Shown here one piece after another: positions 16,506 to 25,735 of a stretch of DNA of 64,000 bases. Position 1 is the stretch's first letter, and every line of letters begins with the position of its first letter. A model generated the notes under the pieces. It saw nothing but the letters and a program-made list of their open reading frames with translations, was not told the origin of the DNA and searched no databases. The position numbers and the translations under genes are program-made. This stretch comes from Gammaproteobacteria bacterium (GTDB lineage: Bacteria > Pseudomonadota > Gammaproteobacteria > GRL18): positions 1 through 64,000 of the forward strand of contig JADGDG010000011.1 in NCBI GenBank assembly GCA_016744995.1. Reading direction: 5' to 3'.

Positions 16506-17528
16506 CTAATATTTTTTCCCCTGAAGCAATGCTTCGGGATGACGTTCCAGGTATTCAGTAAAAACACGCATTGATTTAGCCGCTCTTGAAAGCTCTTTTA
16601 AACTGTGTTCCAACTCATTACGCACAGCACTTTTATTATCAACAATAGCATCAATATTTGATAAGACAAGCTCACTTTTATCAAATGCACTGGTAGCTGA
16701 AGTCGTTAATCCGGTTAATTTTTCATTCACATTAATGGACAGGCGGGTTAATTCCAGTAGAGTTTCACTTAACTGTTTCTCAGTACTGGTTAAAAGGATC
16801 TTAACCTCTGCCAGACGTTCCTGTGCTGATTGAGATAATGGTACAATCTGTTTATTAAGATTATCAATAAACTGCCGACTACCGGCAATCGTAGCATTAA
16901 TATTATTAAAAATATCTTTAGCATCTTTATCTGCAAACATTTTATTAATTTCAGTCACAGTGATGATCAGACTTTCTGTTAATTCTTTTAATGGAATGGT
17001 TTCAAATAATTTTTGCAATTTTTCCAGATCCGATTCAACTGTCGGGATCTCCAGATACTTCTTATCAATCCCGGTAATTTTAATGGGCAGAGAGGGATCA
17101 AATTCAAATTCAACTACTTGCCTTCCTGAAACAAGGCTTTCAAGAGTCAGTCGGGCATGGAGGCCGGCTTTAATCATATCGACCATTAATCCCAGAGCTT
17201 GATCTTCTGTCAGGGATGAATCATCCTCCCCCTGAATCATCAGTTCCATAACTTCCTGTTTCAAGTCAATATAAACCGGCACCAAACTCTGCTGTGTTTT
17301 ATGATCGTGATAGAGCTTGATTTCAGCCACTGAACCTATATTAACACCACGAAATAAAACCGGAGAGCCGACATCTAAACCGTTCACTGTACCGGGAAAA
17401 ACAGCCATCAAGCGCATGTCATTTTTAAAGATTCGACCGGTTCCTAAAACTAGAAAACTGATCACAATTAAAATAATTGCTCCAATAACAAAACCACCTA
17501 CAACCGTTGGATTGGCTTTTATGCTCAT
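16506..17528 (-). CDS. MlaD-family MCE protein
   Basis: The 340-residue product has one N-terminal membrane segment (about 10-30). The MCE domain runs from about 38 to 130 (AVFPGTVNGLDVGSPVLFRGVNIGSV). A long helical tail contains heptad-like segments (QIVPLSQSAQERLAEVKILL). MCE proteins make hexameric tunnels for phospholipid or other lipid transfer between membranes. It is longer than E. coli MlaD (about 180) and closer to the single-MCE-plus-coil type. It overlaps the ATPase gene by 4 bp (ATGA). Confidence 0.9.
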   Translation of the reverse strand: MSIKANPTVVGGFVIGAIILIVISFLVLGTGRIFKNDMRLMAVFPGTVNGLDVGSPVLFRGVNIGSVAEIKLYHDHKTQQSLVPVYIDLKQEVMELMIQGEDDSSLTEDQALGLMVDMIKAGLHARLTLESLVSGRQVVEFEFDPSLPIKITGIDKKYLEIPTVESDLEKLQKLFETIPLKELTESLIITVTEINKMFADKDAKDIFNNINATIAGSRQFIDNLNKQIVPLSQSAQERLAEVKILLTSTEKQLSETLLELTRLSINVNEKLTGLTTSATSAFDKSELVLSNIDAIVDNKSAVRNELEHSLKELSRAAKSMRVFTEYLERHPEALLQGKKY

Positions 17529-18391
17529 GATTTATAACCTCTCAATTCCTCTTCTTTGGCTCTTGTCAAAAAGGACTGAACCTGCTCATGCGGAGTATCT
17601 GATAATATTTGTTTCGGATGTCCTCTGGCAATAATTGTCTTCTGCTCATGATCCAGGAAAATAGCATTATTTCCTATGGCAAAAATACTGTCTAATTCAT
17701 GTGTTACAACAACCATTGTAATCCCCATACTTTCCTGCAACTCTAATAAGAGATCATCTAATAGCTTTGAACTAACCGGATCCAGACCTGCTGAAGGTTC
17801 ATCAAAAAATAATATAGGCGGATCCATTGCCATGGCCCTGGCAATACCAACCCGCTTTTGCATTCCACCACTGATCTCTGAAGGATAGTAGTCTTCAAAC
17901 CCCTTTAAGCCGACTAAAGACAACTTAAAAGCAGCAATCTTACGGATTCTTCTCGGACTGTATTGAGTTGTTTCAAATAGCCTTAAAGAAACATTGTCTA
18001 TCAATGACATTGAACTGAACAGAGCACCATTTTGAAACATAACGCCAAACTGTGCCTTAATTCTCAGCTGCATTGCATCTGATGATTGCCAGAAGGCATA
18101 GCGTTCATTGTAATTTTTACCACAAAAATAAAAAACATCGCCTGCCGCAGGCACATTCAGACCTGCCATTGCTCGCATTAAAGTACTTTTACCACTACCA
18201 CTATTGCCCATAATGATAAAAATATCATTACGCTTAATATTAAAATTTAAATTCTGCTGAATCACATTGTCACCATAAGCCAGACTCAGGTTTTCAACAA
18301 CTATAGCATCATCAGAAAAATCCGTGTCATTAGAACCAGTCTTGTTAAAAACAGTGCTATTAAAAACAATGTTATTAGAGAATTTAGCCAT
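17525..18391 (-). CDS. MlaF-like ABC transporter ATPase
   Basis: The product is 288 residues from the ATG at 18391, which starts 2 bp after the permease stop. It has Walker A (GNSGSGKST), the signature SGGMQKRVGIARA, Walker B (PPILFFDEPSAGLDP) and the switch His in VVTHE. It drives the MlaE-type permease for lipid movement at the inner membrane. An N-terminal extension of about 28 polar residues precedes the normal domain start (VENLSLAYGD). An in-frame ATG at 18439 would put the start inside the permease gene and is unlikely. Confidence 0.92.
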   Translation of the reverse strand: MAKFSNNIVFNSTVFNKTGSNDTDFSDDAIVVENLSLAYGDNVIQQNLNFNIKRNDIFIIMGNSGSGKSTLMRAMAGLNVPAAGDVFYFCGKNYNERYAFWQSSDAMQLRIKAQFGVMFQNGALFSSMSLIDNVSLRLFETTQYSPRRIRKIAAFKLSLVGLKGFEDYYPSEISGGMQKRVGIARAMAMDPPILFFDEPSAGLDPVSSKLLDDLLLELQESMGITMVVVTHELDSIFAIGNNAIFLDHEQKTIIARGHPKQILSDTPHEQVQSFLTRAKEEELRGYKS

Positions 18392-18393
18392 GA

Positions 18394-19533
18394 TCAGATC
18401 CCCAGCACACCATAGATAATGGTTAAAATAGCGGCACAAATAAATATAATGACGGTTGCAGTCACCACAGCTGAGGTTGTTGATATTCCCACAGCCTCAG
18501 CACTATTCCCACAACTCATTCCTTTTTGACAACCAACAACCGCAACAATCACGCCAAAAACAGCTGACATAAAAATACCTGCAAAGACATCATTCAAACC
18601 CACGGATTTAATAACCACTCCGGTATATTGTTCCAGAGAAATATTCAGTAAGCTATAAGCCACCACAGCCCCACCTAAAATACCCATAAAGCTTGCATAA
18701 ATAGCTAATAGCGGCATCATAAGCATCATACCGATCATTCGGGGAAGAACCAGAAATTCCATTGGTGATAATCCCATACTTCTCAGGGCGTCAATTTCAT
18801 CGTTTACTTTCATAGTCCCCAACTGTGCAGCAAAAGCCGCCCCTGAACGCCCAGCCATAATAATTCCGGTGATAATCGCAGCAATTTCTCTGGTCATTGC
18901 CACACCGACCATATCACCGATATAGATTTCAGCACCAAACTTTTCCAACTGCATCGCACCAATATAGCCTAAAATTGCTCCCACAAGGAAATTTAACAGA
19001 CTGACAATAGGTACAGCCTCTGCACCCGTCTGCTGCATAATCAACCAGGTATCAGAAGCACGGTAAACAGCCTTGCCTCTGATCATGGCAAAAAACGCAA
19101 CACCGGCTTTGCCAATAAATTCAATCACATCACCCACATCTTTAACGGCAGCAATGACATCAGTACCCACAATATGAAGAAAAGAACTGCTTGTTTTTTG
19201 GCGAGATTTTAAGTGTCTGGAAGGTATTTTTTCAGATAAAGTTATCAGGTGATTCATTTCCGGGGGCAGCTGTGATAAATCAAACAGAGTCTGATGTTGT
19301 TCACAGAGTTCACTGAAGCTAAGAATGACAGTCAAAAGCGCAGAGTTCCAGGCAGTGACCTGCTCCATTTGAATAGTGACTGATTCAATCTTATTTTTTT
19401 TATTAAACTGCTGCTCAAGCTCATACTCAAACTCTTCTGGAAAATGACTATCCTGAGCCCAATCCCCACTAATCTCAATATCTAGTATTGAGTTGTTATG
19501 GGTAATTTTATATTCTGGAATAGAGTTATCCAC
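18394..19533 (-). CDS. MlaE-family permease with N-terminal STAS-like domain
   Basis: The 379-residue product has a soluble N-terminal region of about 110 residues with a STAS/MlaB-like pattern (ILDIEISGDWAQ, VTAWNSALLTVILSF). An MlaE permease with about five membrane helices follows, including MTREIAAIITGIIMAGRSGAAFAAQLGTMKVNDEIDAL. Fusion of the MlaB-like and MlaE parts is known in this family. It is the first gene of the permease-ATPase-MCE-lipoprotein operon that probably moves lipids between membranes. Confidence 0.92.
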   Translation of the reverse strand: MDNSIPEYKITHNNSILDIEISGDWAQDSHFPEEFEYELEQQFNKKNKIESVTIQMEQVTAWNSALLTVILSFSELCEQHQTLFDLSQLPPEMNHLITLSEKIPSRHLKSRQKTSSSFLHIVGTDVIAAVKDVGDVIEFIGKAGVAFFAMIRGKAVYRASDTWLIMQQTGAEAVPIVSLLNFLVGAILGYIGAMQLEKFGAEIYIGDMVGVAMTREIAAIITGIIMAGRSGAAFAAQLGTMKVNDEIDALRSMGLSPMEFLVLPRMIGMMLMMPLLAIYASFMGILGGAVVAYSLLNISLEQYTGVVIKSVGLNDVFAGIFMSAVFGVIVAVVGCQKGMSCGNSAEAVGISTTSAVVTATVIIFICAAILTIIYGVLGI

Positions 19534-19603
19534 AGCCTGCCTGTCTTTAATCTTAGAAACATTAATTATAGCGAAGAAAAGAATAACTTACGAATTTGTA
19601 TTG

Positions 19604-20875
19604 TTATTTATATCGATCAACACAGACCGTAAATTTCAGGTGATGGAGTTTGCTGTCAATATTTTCCCAGCCTGTTGTTTTAAACCCCACATTACCAAAT
19701 TGACCGGGATAATTTTCAGGAGGATCAATAGTCTGCAGATCATCATTCAGATAAAGCTGAGAATGTATGGGAAAATTATCCGAAATATCCAATTCGACCA
19801 CAAAAAGCCCCTGCTGACTACTGAGAGAAAATTTTTGAGCAGCTATTTTATTAAACAGGGCTTTATTTTCAGAAGGCCTGCCATTAACTGGCAGGTTTAA
19901 ACGCTTTTCAGGTGAATGTATAGCCAACGCCGGTTGCTCAAAGGTATTATTCCAGTCCATAGTGGTAATGGTTGCTAAATCACTGAAAAAAAATGAGATC
20001 TTAAAAGGAATATCAATAATGCTGTCCATTACAAAACCATCCGGCATCATGACGTAATCAATGTATAGTGCAGGACTTTTCAGCTTCCAGAACACTTTCA
20101 CTTTGTTTTCTGTACGTCGAATAATCCGCAGTGGCCCTTGTTTGACATTCACCAGTTTTGAAGAGTAATCATCATCCGTTCTTTTAAAGGGGAAGCCAAA
20201 AAAATTACCGATATGACGTATTTTCATTGTATCCGTCAAATCAGGACTCCACTGCATATCCACTGTCCCTTCCATCAGTCGCCAATGAAAGGCATCGACT
20301 AAAAAAGGTTTTTCTTTTGAGAAAAGAACCTTAAACAAAGGACTGGTGAATATGTCCTGCTCTGCTTTATAACTGACTACTTGTTTTTTCAGACGAAAAT
20401 CAAAAGGGGCATTCAGGGCAATATAAACCCAGCCTATAATCTTTTTCTGTTCCGTGTCAGCGGATTCATCTATTATTTTTATTTCAATCAGTGATAATTT
20501 TTCTAATAATTCAGATGATGTGCTGAGACGTAAACCGCGATCTTTTTTTCTAAAAACCAGCTCATCATAATCATTGAAACTGTTAATGTTTGCTGACTCA
20601 CTGTGGTTATTATTGAGGATATATCGACCCTGTGTATCTTTATGATCAACTTGAAAAACAATAGGCTGAGCCTTATTTTTTAATACACTCAAGAGAGTTA
20701 ATTTTTTTACATTCGCACTGGCTAACTCGGGGATCTCAAGTGCTGAAATAATGATCAGACTCTCCTCACTGGAGCACACTGAGCCAGAGTTAATTGTATA
20801 GGTTTTTAGAATTTGTGCTGATAATAAGTGACTGCATAGAAGGAGAATTAAAGAGACAAGAAGTTTATATTGCAT
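19604..20875 (-). CDS. Secreted protein of unknown function downstream of lnt
   Basis: The 423-residue product has a signal peptide (MQYKLLVSLILLLCSHLLSA). The mature body looks rich in beta strands, with many short hydrophobic runs and no later membrane segment. I recognise no domain. One segment, HWRLMEGTVDMQWSPDLTDT, is notably aromatic and might be a binding region. Its ATG overlaps the last base of the lnt stop codon, so it is translated with lnt and probably works in the envelope. That placement is inference. Confidence 0.65.
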   Translation of the reverse strand: MQYKLLVSLILLLCSHLLSAQILKTYTINSGSVCSSEESLIIISALEIPELASANVKKLTLLSVLKNKAQPIVFQVDHKDTQGRYILNNNHSESANINSFNDYDELVFRKKDRGLRLSTSSELLEKLSLIEIKIIDESADTEQKKIIGWVYIALNAPFDFRLKKQVVSYKAEQDIFTSPLFKVLFSKEKPFLVDAFHWRLMEGTVDMQWSPDLTDTMKIRHIGNFFGFPFKRTDDDYSSKLVNVKQGPLRIIRRTENKVKVFWKLKSPALYIDYVMMPDGFVMDSIIDIPFKISFFFSDLATITTMDWNNTFEQPALAIHSPEKRLNLPVNGRPSENKALFNKIAAQKFSLSSQQGLFVVELDISDNFPIHSQLYLNDDLQTIDPPENYPGQFGNVGFKTTGWENIDSKLHHLKFTVCVDRYK

Positions 20876-22452
20876 TATTTTTTAAACTGTCGCCAATAAA
20901 TCACAGCAGCAATAACAAATAGTAATATTATTGGATAATTGAGCCAATAAACATAAGGTGTTGTTCCTGTTCTTGGTTGTATTTTACCATTAATGGCCGC
21001 CTGCTTAAATTGCGGCCCTCTAACCATCACTTTGCCATTAGAGTCAATGAGTGCAGAGATGCCACTGGTGGTACTGCGGATCAGCTCCCGACTGCTTTCA
21101 AGCGCTCTCATCCGAGCCATTTCAAGATGTTGATGAGGTGCAAAAGAGTCACCATACCAACCGTTATTTGATAAATTAATCATCAGTTGGGATTGTGGGA
21201 TCTGACTCATCATGTCCTGAGGAAAAACATCTTCATAGCACAGAGTAACAGCCGCTTTAAATCCTTTAATAAGAATAGGCGGCTGATCGTGATCGCCTGC
21301 ACTAAAACCAGACATAGGCATATTAAAAAACTGAACCAGCCCACGGATTATAGCGGCCAGAGGGACATATTCACCAAAAGGTACAAGGTGGCTTTTATAA
21401 TAATGTCCCTGCTGTCCCCCAAGATTGGTTAAGGCATTGTAATATTGCTCAGTATCATCATCAAAGATAGGCAGACCTGTCACTAATTCGGTATTAGTTT
21501 TCTTCGCCTGCAACTCCAGATTATGGTAAAAAGTTTTTTCCAATGTATGATAAAAAACAGGAATAGCATTTTCCGGCCAGACAATCAAATCATTATCCTG
21601 CCATTGATTCTGGCTCAGTGAAATATAAAGTTGTTTGGTTTTTTCCAGTTGCCAGCGATCCCATTTAACCGACTGATTCACATTGCCCTGGATCAGAGCA
21701 ACTGATAATGGTTTGCCTGAAGGCTCACTCCACTGAATCTGCCCCAACAAAGCCCCGCCAATAAATACAATACTCATACCTGTGAGACTCATCATTACTT
21801 TAAGTCGAATAATCAACAAAGTTGAGAGCAAGATCACCAGCAGAGACAAGCCATAAATTCCAATGACAGGTGCATAACCAGCAAGCGGTGTTTCAATAAA
21901 CGGATAGCCTGATAATAACCAGGGAAAGCCTGTGAGTACCCAACTTCGAAGCCATTCAAAAAACACCCATAACACTGGCAGATAAAACAACAGCATATTG
22001 GAGTCCCTGGTTTTTAGCTTAACTCTTAGCTTAAAGACGGCCCAGGAAAAAAAACCATAAAAAACCGATAGTATTAAAATAAAAAGACTGGTAAAAAAGA
22101 TGGCCAGTGACCAATGAGCAGCACCAAAGTCATGGATGGCAACATATACCCATGAGATACCCACAGCAAACAAACCAATACCAAACAACCAGCCTTTATA
22201 AAAAGCCTCTTTGGCACTATGGTTTTGCAGACTTTGATACAAAAAAAGGCTGATGGGTAAAAAAATCAGATAGGAAAACAAGCTTGAATAGTTGTTAAAC
22301 GGTGCAAAAGACAGGGGAATTAGTGCCCCCAGAAAAAAAGAAAAAAACCATGAAGAAGCCCCTTGCCTTATCCATAAGAGCAAATGTTCAGGCAAAAACT
22401 CAACAAGGCTGGCCTGACATGAATAAACACCATTAGAATTTTGATTTAGCAT
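20875..22452 (-). CDS. lnt: Apolipoprotein N-acyltransferase
   Basis: The 525-residue product has an N-terminal block of six or so membrane segments and a C-terminal nitrilase domain. The catalytic triad is visible as Glu in VWPENAIPV, Lys in HYYKSHLVPFGEYVPL and Cys in LCYEDVF. A final membrane helix ends the protein. Lnt adds the third acyl chain to lipoproteins at the inner membrane. It follows ybeX by about 40 bp, the classical arrangement. The window contains at least four lipoprotein genes that would be its substrates. Confidence 0.95.
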   Translation of the reverse strand: MLNQNSNGVYSCQASLVEFLPEHLLLWIRQGASSWFFSFFLGALIPLSFAPFNNYSSLFSYLIFLPISLFLYQSLQNHSAKEAFYKGWLFGIGLFAVGISWVYVAIHDFGAAHWSLAIFFTSLFILILSVFYGFFSWAVFKLRVKLKTRDSNMLLFYLPVLWVFFEWLRSWVLTGFPWLLSGYPFIETPLAGYAPVIGIYGLSLLVILLSTLLIIRLKVMMSLTGMSIVFIGGALLGQIQWSEPSGKPLSVALIQGNVNQSVKWDRWQLEKTKQLYISLSQNQWQDNDLIVWPENAIPVFYHTLEKTFYHNLELQAKKTNTELVTGLPIFDDDTEQYYNALTNLGGQQGHYYKSHLVPFGEYVPLAAIIRGLVQFFNMPMSGFSAGDHDQPPILIKGFKAAVTLCYEDVFPQDMMSQIPQSQLMINLSNNGWYGDSFAPHQHLEMARMRALESSRELIRSTTSGISALIDSNGKVMVRGPQFKQAAINGKIQPRTGTTPYVYWLNYPIILLFVIAAVIYWRQFKK

Positions 22453-22493
22453 TTAATTTAACATTTAATTTAACTTTTGATTGAACAATGACA

Positions 22494-23366
22494 TTAGCTG
22501 GATGGTGCTGTAACAGCAACTCGAATAACTCTCAAACTATGAATACGTCGATGATCCGAACGACTGATTTTAATAAGAAAATTACCCACCTCAATTTCTT
22601 CACCCCTTTGAGGCATATAACCAAAAGCATTCATCACAATGCCGCCAATGGTATCAAATTTATTGCTTCTGAAATCGGACTTAAAAAAGTCATTGAATTC
22701 ATCAATTTCTGTCAAAGCCTGAACGGTGTAGACACCTTCACCATGGGAGACAATGTTATTTTCTTCTTCAACATCATGTTCATCCTCAATCTCACCAACA
22801 ATTTCTTCCAGAACATCCTCAATTGTCACCAGACCCGAGACACCACCATACTCATCAACTACCAGAGCCATATGGTTTCGATTTGCACGAAAATCTCTCA
22901 ATAATACATTCAGTCGTTTACTCTCTGGCACAAAAACAGCTCTGCGCATGTATTCCTTTAAATCCAGTGTTTTATAATCTTCCTTAGCAAAGAAATTAAG
23001 CATGTCTTTGGCAAGAATGATCCCCTCAATATCATCACGATTATCACCAATCACTGGAAAACGAGAATGTGCTGAGTCAATAATACAGGCAAGAATATTT
23101 TCTGCATTATCATCTCTCTCTATGACAACCATTTGTGACCGCGGGATCATCACTTCTCGCACCTGCATATCAGTTACTTCCATTACTCCTTCAATCATAG
23201 ACAGGGCTTCGCTGCTGATAACATTACGTGATTGTACATCCCTTAGAATTTCAACCAGACGAGATTTGTCATTAATTTCGCCAATTAAGGCATGACCAAT
23301 TCGTTTTAATAGATTTCGGCCTCTGCTCTTCAGAGCAGAGGCCTTGCCAGGTCGTACTTCTTTCAT
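22494..23366 (-). CDS. ybeX: CorC/YbeX-type CBS-domain protein
   Basis: The 290-residue product has two CBS domains (about 70-125 and 135-190: VMIPRSQMVVIERDD, MALVVDEYGGVSGLVTIEDVLEEIVGEIEDEHD) and a C-terminal CorC_HlyC domain (MNAFGYMPQRGEEIEVGNFLIKI). YbeX is linked to magnesium and cobalt handling and to ribosome metabolism in E. coli. It lies upstream of lnt as in many gammaproteobacteria, but here it is separated from ybeY by about 1.8 kb of other genes. Confidence 0.93.
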   Translation of the reverse strand: MKEVRPGKASALKSRGRNLLKRIGHALIGEINDKSRLVEILRDVQSRNVISSEALSMIEGVMEVTDMQVREVMIPRSQMVVIERDDNAENILACIIDSAHSRFPVIGDNRDDIEGIILAKDMLNFFAKEDYKTLDLKEYMRRAVFVPESKRLNVLLRDFRANRNHMALVVDEYGGVSGLVTIEDVLEEIVGEIEDEHDVEEENNIVSHGEGVYTVQALTEIDEFNDFFKSDFRSNKFDTIGGIVMNAFGYMPQRGEEIEVGNFLIKISRSDHRRIHSLRVIRVAVTAPSS

Positions 23367-23637
23367 TTATTTTATAAACCAGTTTTATTAACAATAAGCA
23401 ATAGGATCAACAATTTTACAATAGCCCATAAAAACATGCAAAAATAAGAACCCGATATCTGTCATAATACCCCGGCTGCCCAGATTGGCAAACCACAATA
23501 GAGCAATCCCAAAACAGCTTAAAAGTGTTGCATCATTTTATTATTTCATTTAAATTGAGAATTTTCTCAGCAGGAGAATCAATGGATAATATCATAACTA
23601 AAGCATCAGCTATGTCTCATATTATCCTGAATAAATT

Positions 23638-23973
23638 ATGAATATTAAGTTTTTTTTAATGACTATTTTTATCAGTTCATTTGTTATTACTGTTTTAACA
23701 GCTTGCCAGTCAAATGAGTTAACAACAGAGGAGATAGCCACTCAGAATGCCGCAGATGCTGAAGTTTCAGCCATTCTATTTGAACATGAACTGGATAGCC
23801 ATGCATCCTATAATGTCCATAAAGATGGTTCAGTCATTATCAGATTTGATAAATCTGTATCTTCAACGGCTTATACATCTGTGGTTAATCTTTTACGAAC
23901 AAAAGAAGAAATTAATGGTGTTTATGCAAAGCAAAGCGGATATGAAGTTTGCCCCCTGAAATCTATACGGTGA
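23638..23973 (+). CDS. Small lipoprotein of unknown function
   Basis: The 111-residue product has a lipoprotein signal with LTAC at about 20-23. The mature part begins acidic (QSNELTTEEIATQNAADAE). Its C-terminal half reads VHKDGSVIIRFDKSVSSTAY, then NGVYAKQSGYEVCPL. The beta-alpha-beta look suggests a small ferredoxin-like fold, but no family is recognised. It is oriented away from ybeX, convergent with the gene to its right, and is followed by alternative stem-loops. Confidence 0.55.
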   Translation: MNIKFFLMTIFISSFVITVLTACQSNELTTEEIATQNAADAEVSAILFEHELDSHASYNVHKDGSVIIRFDKSVSSTAYTSVVNLLRTKEEINGVYAKQSGYEVCPLKSIR

Positions 23974-24009
23974 ATATATTTTTATCATAAACCCATGAGA
24001 AATTATTAT

Positions 24010-24120
24010 AGGGAATAAATTCTATTCCCTGATTGAGTATAATAATTCATCAGAGGCCAATATGCTTTTAGATAACTCTTCGGAAAAAATATACCCCCTG
24101 GTCTCATACTCAATCAGGGA
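24010..24120. terminator. Competing stem-loops between convergent genes
   Basis: AGGGAATA at 24010-24017 pairs with TATTCCCT at 24023-24030. TCCCTGATTGAGTAT at 24026-24040 is exactly complementary to 24106-24120. The two helices share 24026-24030, so they cannot both form completely. The right arm covers the stop codon of the minus-strand gene. A two-way terminator or stability element is likely. Confidence 0.45.
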
Positions 24121-24524
24121 GTAATACCATGCTGTAATAGCCAACTGCGATCCAGTTCCCAGCTGACCCGGCTAACATCCTTGTCTGACATAACGGTTTC
24201 TCTCGCTTTGTTTTGTACAAAAGCTAATTTTTTTTGTGCGCTTTGAAACTCAGCTGATTGTAGTGATTTATTTTTTACTTCGGGGAAAAGCAGACCTAAA
24301 ATTCGACTCACAGGCACATCAGTTGAACGGGGGCTACTCATAATAGCGGTTCCATTGTTAATACGAAGCACTTTAAAACGGTAAGGAAATTCATTAATAC
24401 TCTTTATTGATTCTAAACGATCATTGAGTTCACTTACTTTAGGACTTTCATAGAGAAAAACAAATGTCATAACAACAATAAAAGTTCCTAAAATAGCAGC
24501 ATATATTTTTGTTCCTCTATCCAT
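24114..24524 (-). CDS. Single-helix anchored protein of unknown function
   Basis: The product is 136 residues from the ATG at 24524, which has AGGAGG 8 nt upstream. It has one membrane helix (about 7-27), then a short polar domain with YRFKVLRINNGTAIMSSPRSTDVP and a helical C-terminal part. This is typical of a small periplasm-facing domain on a membrane anchor. I do not recognise the family. It is one of the genes that separate ybeY from ybeX, and it is transcribed in the same direction as they are. Confidence 0.6.
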   Translation of the reverse strand: MDRGTKIYAAILGTFIVVMTFVFLYESPKVSELNDRLESIKSINEFPYRFKVLRINNGTAIMSSPRSTDVPVSRILGLLFPEVKNKSLQSAEFQSAQKKLAFVQNKARETVMSDKDVSRVSWELDRSWLLQHGITP

Positions 24525-24619
24525 TATTGAACCTCCTGACTTCACTGCTTATATCTTTAATTATCATAAATGAGATTTCTCAAACTGGTCAGTTTGAATA
24601 ACATTCAGAAAAATTAATT

Positions 24620-24931
24620 TTAACGATTCTTAATAAATTGAGTGACCGCATTTAAAGGAACAGACTCATTACTTATAATCACTTCAATTCCCCTTGACTG
24701 CATTTTCCTTATGAAGCCTTGACCACAACCTGAAGTGATCATTACATCTACATGATCAACTGGATGCTCAGCACCATTAAATTCATGAAAAGACATATCC
24801 TTGGGTAAATCAAGACGTTCAGTTTCTAGCCATTCACCTTGTGAATTTTTTGAGAAAATAATAAAACGTCGTGTTTTTCCAGCATGTCCTGTAATTGTTT
24901 TAAAATTTTGACTGGTTACTGCAATTTTCAT
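24620..24931 (-). CDS. NifX/NifB-like Fe-Mo cofactor-binding fold protein
   Basis: The product is 103 residues from the ATG at 24931, with GAGG upstream. It starts MKIAVTSQNFKTITGHAGKTRRFIIF and continues with VDVMITSGCGQGFIRKMQSRGIEVI. This is the small Nitro_FeMo-Co fold seen in NifX, NifY and many stand-alone proteins of sulfur and metal metabolism. The GCGQG loop is typical. No nitrogenase genes are nearby, so a metal or redox carrier role is only possible. A longer in-frame start at 25039 adds a hydrophobic stretch that lacks support. Confidence 0.78.
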   Translation of the reverse strand: MKIAVTSQNFKTITGHAGKTRRFIIFSKNSQGEWLETERLDLPKDMSFHEFNGAEHPVDHVDVMITSGCGQGFIRKMQSRGIEVIISNESVPLNAVTQFIKNR

Positions 24932-25116
24932 AACTGACCTCATTAAATAGTATAAGTTTTTATATGACAGTCTTGATTGTATGTACTTGAAGATAATAAT
25001 TATGCCAAATAAACAGAGCGCTGTAAGTGACAATGTCACTTTGTAGTTTTTATAGATAAAGAAGAAAGTACTGGCATTTCCACTATGGGATGTTCTGGTT
25101 AATTCAATTACTGTTG

Positions 25117-25174
25117 TTTAGGTTTAGGTTTAGGTTTAGGTTTAGGTTTAGGTTTAGGTTTAGGTTTAGGTTTA
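25117..25174. repeat. TTTAGG hexamer satellite, nine copies
   Basis: Nine perfect TTTAGG units run from 25117 to 25170, followed by TTTA and then AACTGA. The tract lies between the stop of ybeY (25214) and the start of the NifX-like gene (24931). A perfect satellite like this changes length by slippage, so it could alter promoter spacing or leader length. It lies outside any coding frame that I support. Confidence 0.95.
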
Positions 25175-25213
25175 AACTGAATTTATATTTTGAAACTGGA
25201 TTTATAGACCCAA

Positions 25214-25729
25214 TTATTCATATGGATTTGAGATGTGAAATGATTTAAGAATTTTTATTTCCAGAGCTTCCATGATTTCAGCTTCATCATCGTTTATGTG
25301 ATCATAGCCTTTCAGGTGCAAGACACCATGAACAACCATATGTGCCCAATGAGCAGCAATCTTTTTACGCTGCTGCATTGCTTCTTCAACCACCACATCA
25401 TGACAAATTATTAAGTCTCCTAATAAGGGGATTTGCATTTCCACCGGGAGATCTGGCGGGGCTTCAAAGGGGAATGACAGCACGTTAGTGGGTTTATCTT
25501 TGTGCCTGAATGTCTGGTTTAATGACTGGATTTCATCCTTAGCAACAATGCGAATGGTCAGTTCATATTCATCTTTGCAAACGTTCTCTATGCCTGAATC
25601 TAAGTTTGACTCTGCCTGTTCTGTGACTAGTGACTGACGTATCCAGGACTCAATTTTTTCTTTTTCAGGCAGGCTCTCTGAGGAAACCATCGCTTGCAGA
25701 TCCAGATAGAGAGTGAAATCACTTCTCAT
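25214..25729 (-). CDS. ybeY: Endoribonuclease YbeY
   Basis: The 171-residue product has the UPF0054 zinc motif HGVLHLKGYDH (H134, H138, H144) near the C-terminus and NVLSFPFEAP in the middle. YbeY processes 16S rRNA ends and takes part in ribosome quality control. It lies 6 bp after the PhoH-like gene, as in most gammaproteobacteria. The C-terminal extension after the motif (about 27 residues) is ordinary. Confidence 0.93.
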   Translation of the reverse strand: MRSDFTLYLDLQAMVSSESLPEKEKIESWIRQSLVTEQAESNLDSGIENVCKDEYELTIRIVAKDEIQSLNQTFRHKDKPTNVLSFPFEAPPDLPVEMQIPLLGDLIICHDVVVEEAMQQRKKIAAHWAHMVVHGVLHLKGYDHINDDEAEIMEALEIKILKSFHISNPYE

Positions 25730-25735
25730 TTTTAA

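Noticed and set aside
23638..25039. Nitrogen-fixation locus suggested by the NifX-like protein
   Set aside because: No nifHDK, nifB or related gene is present, and the fold is common outside nitrogen fixation.
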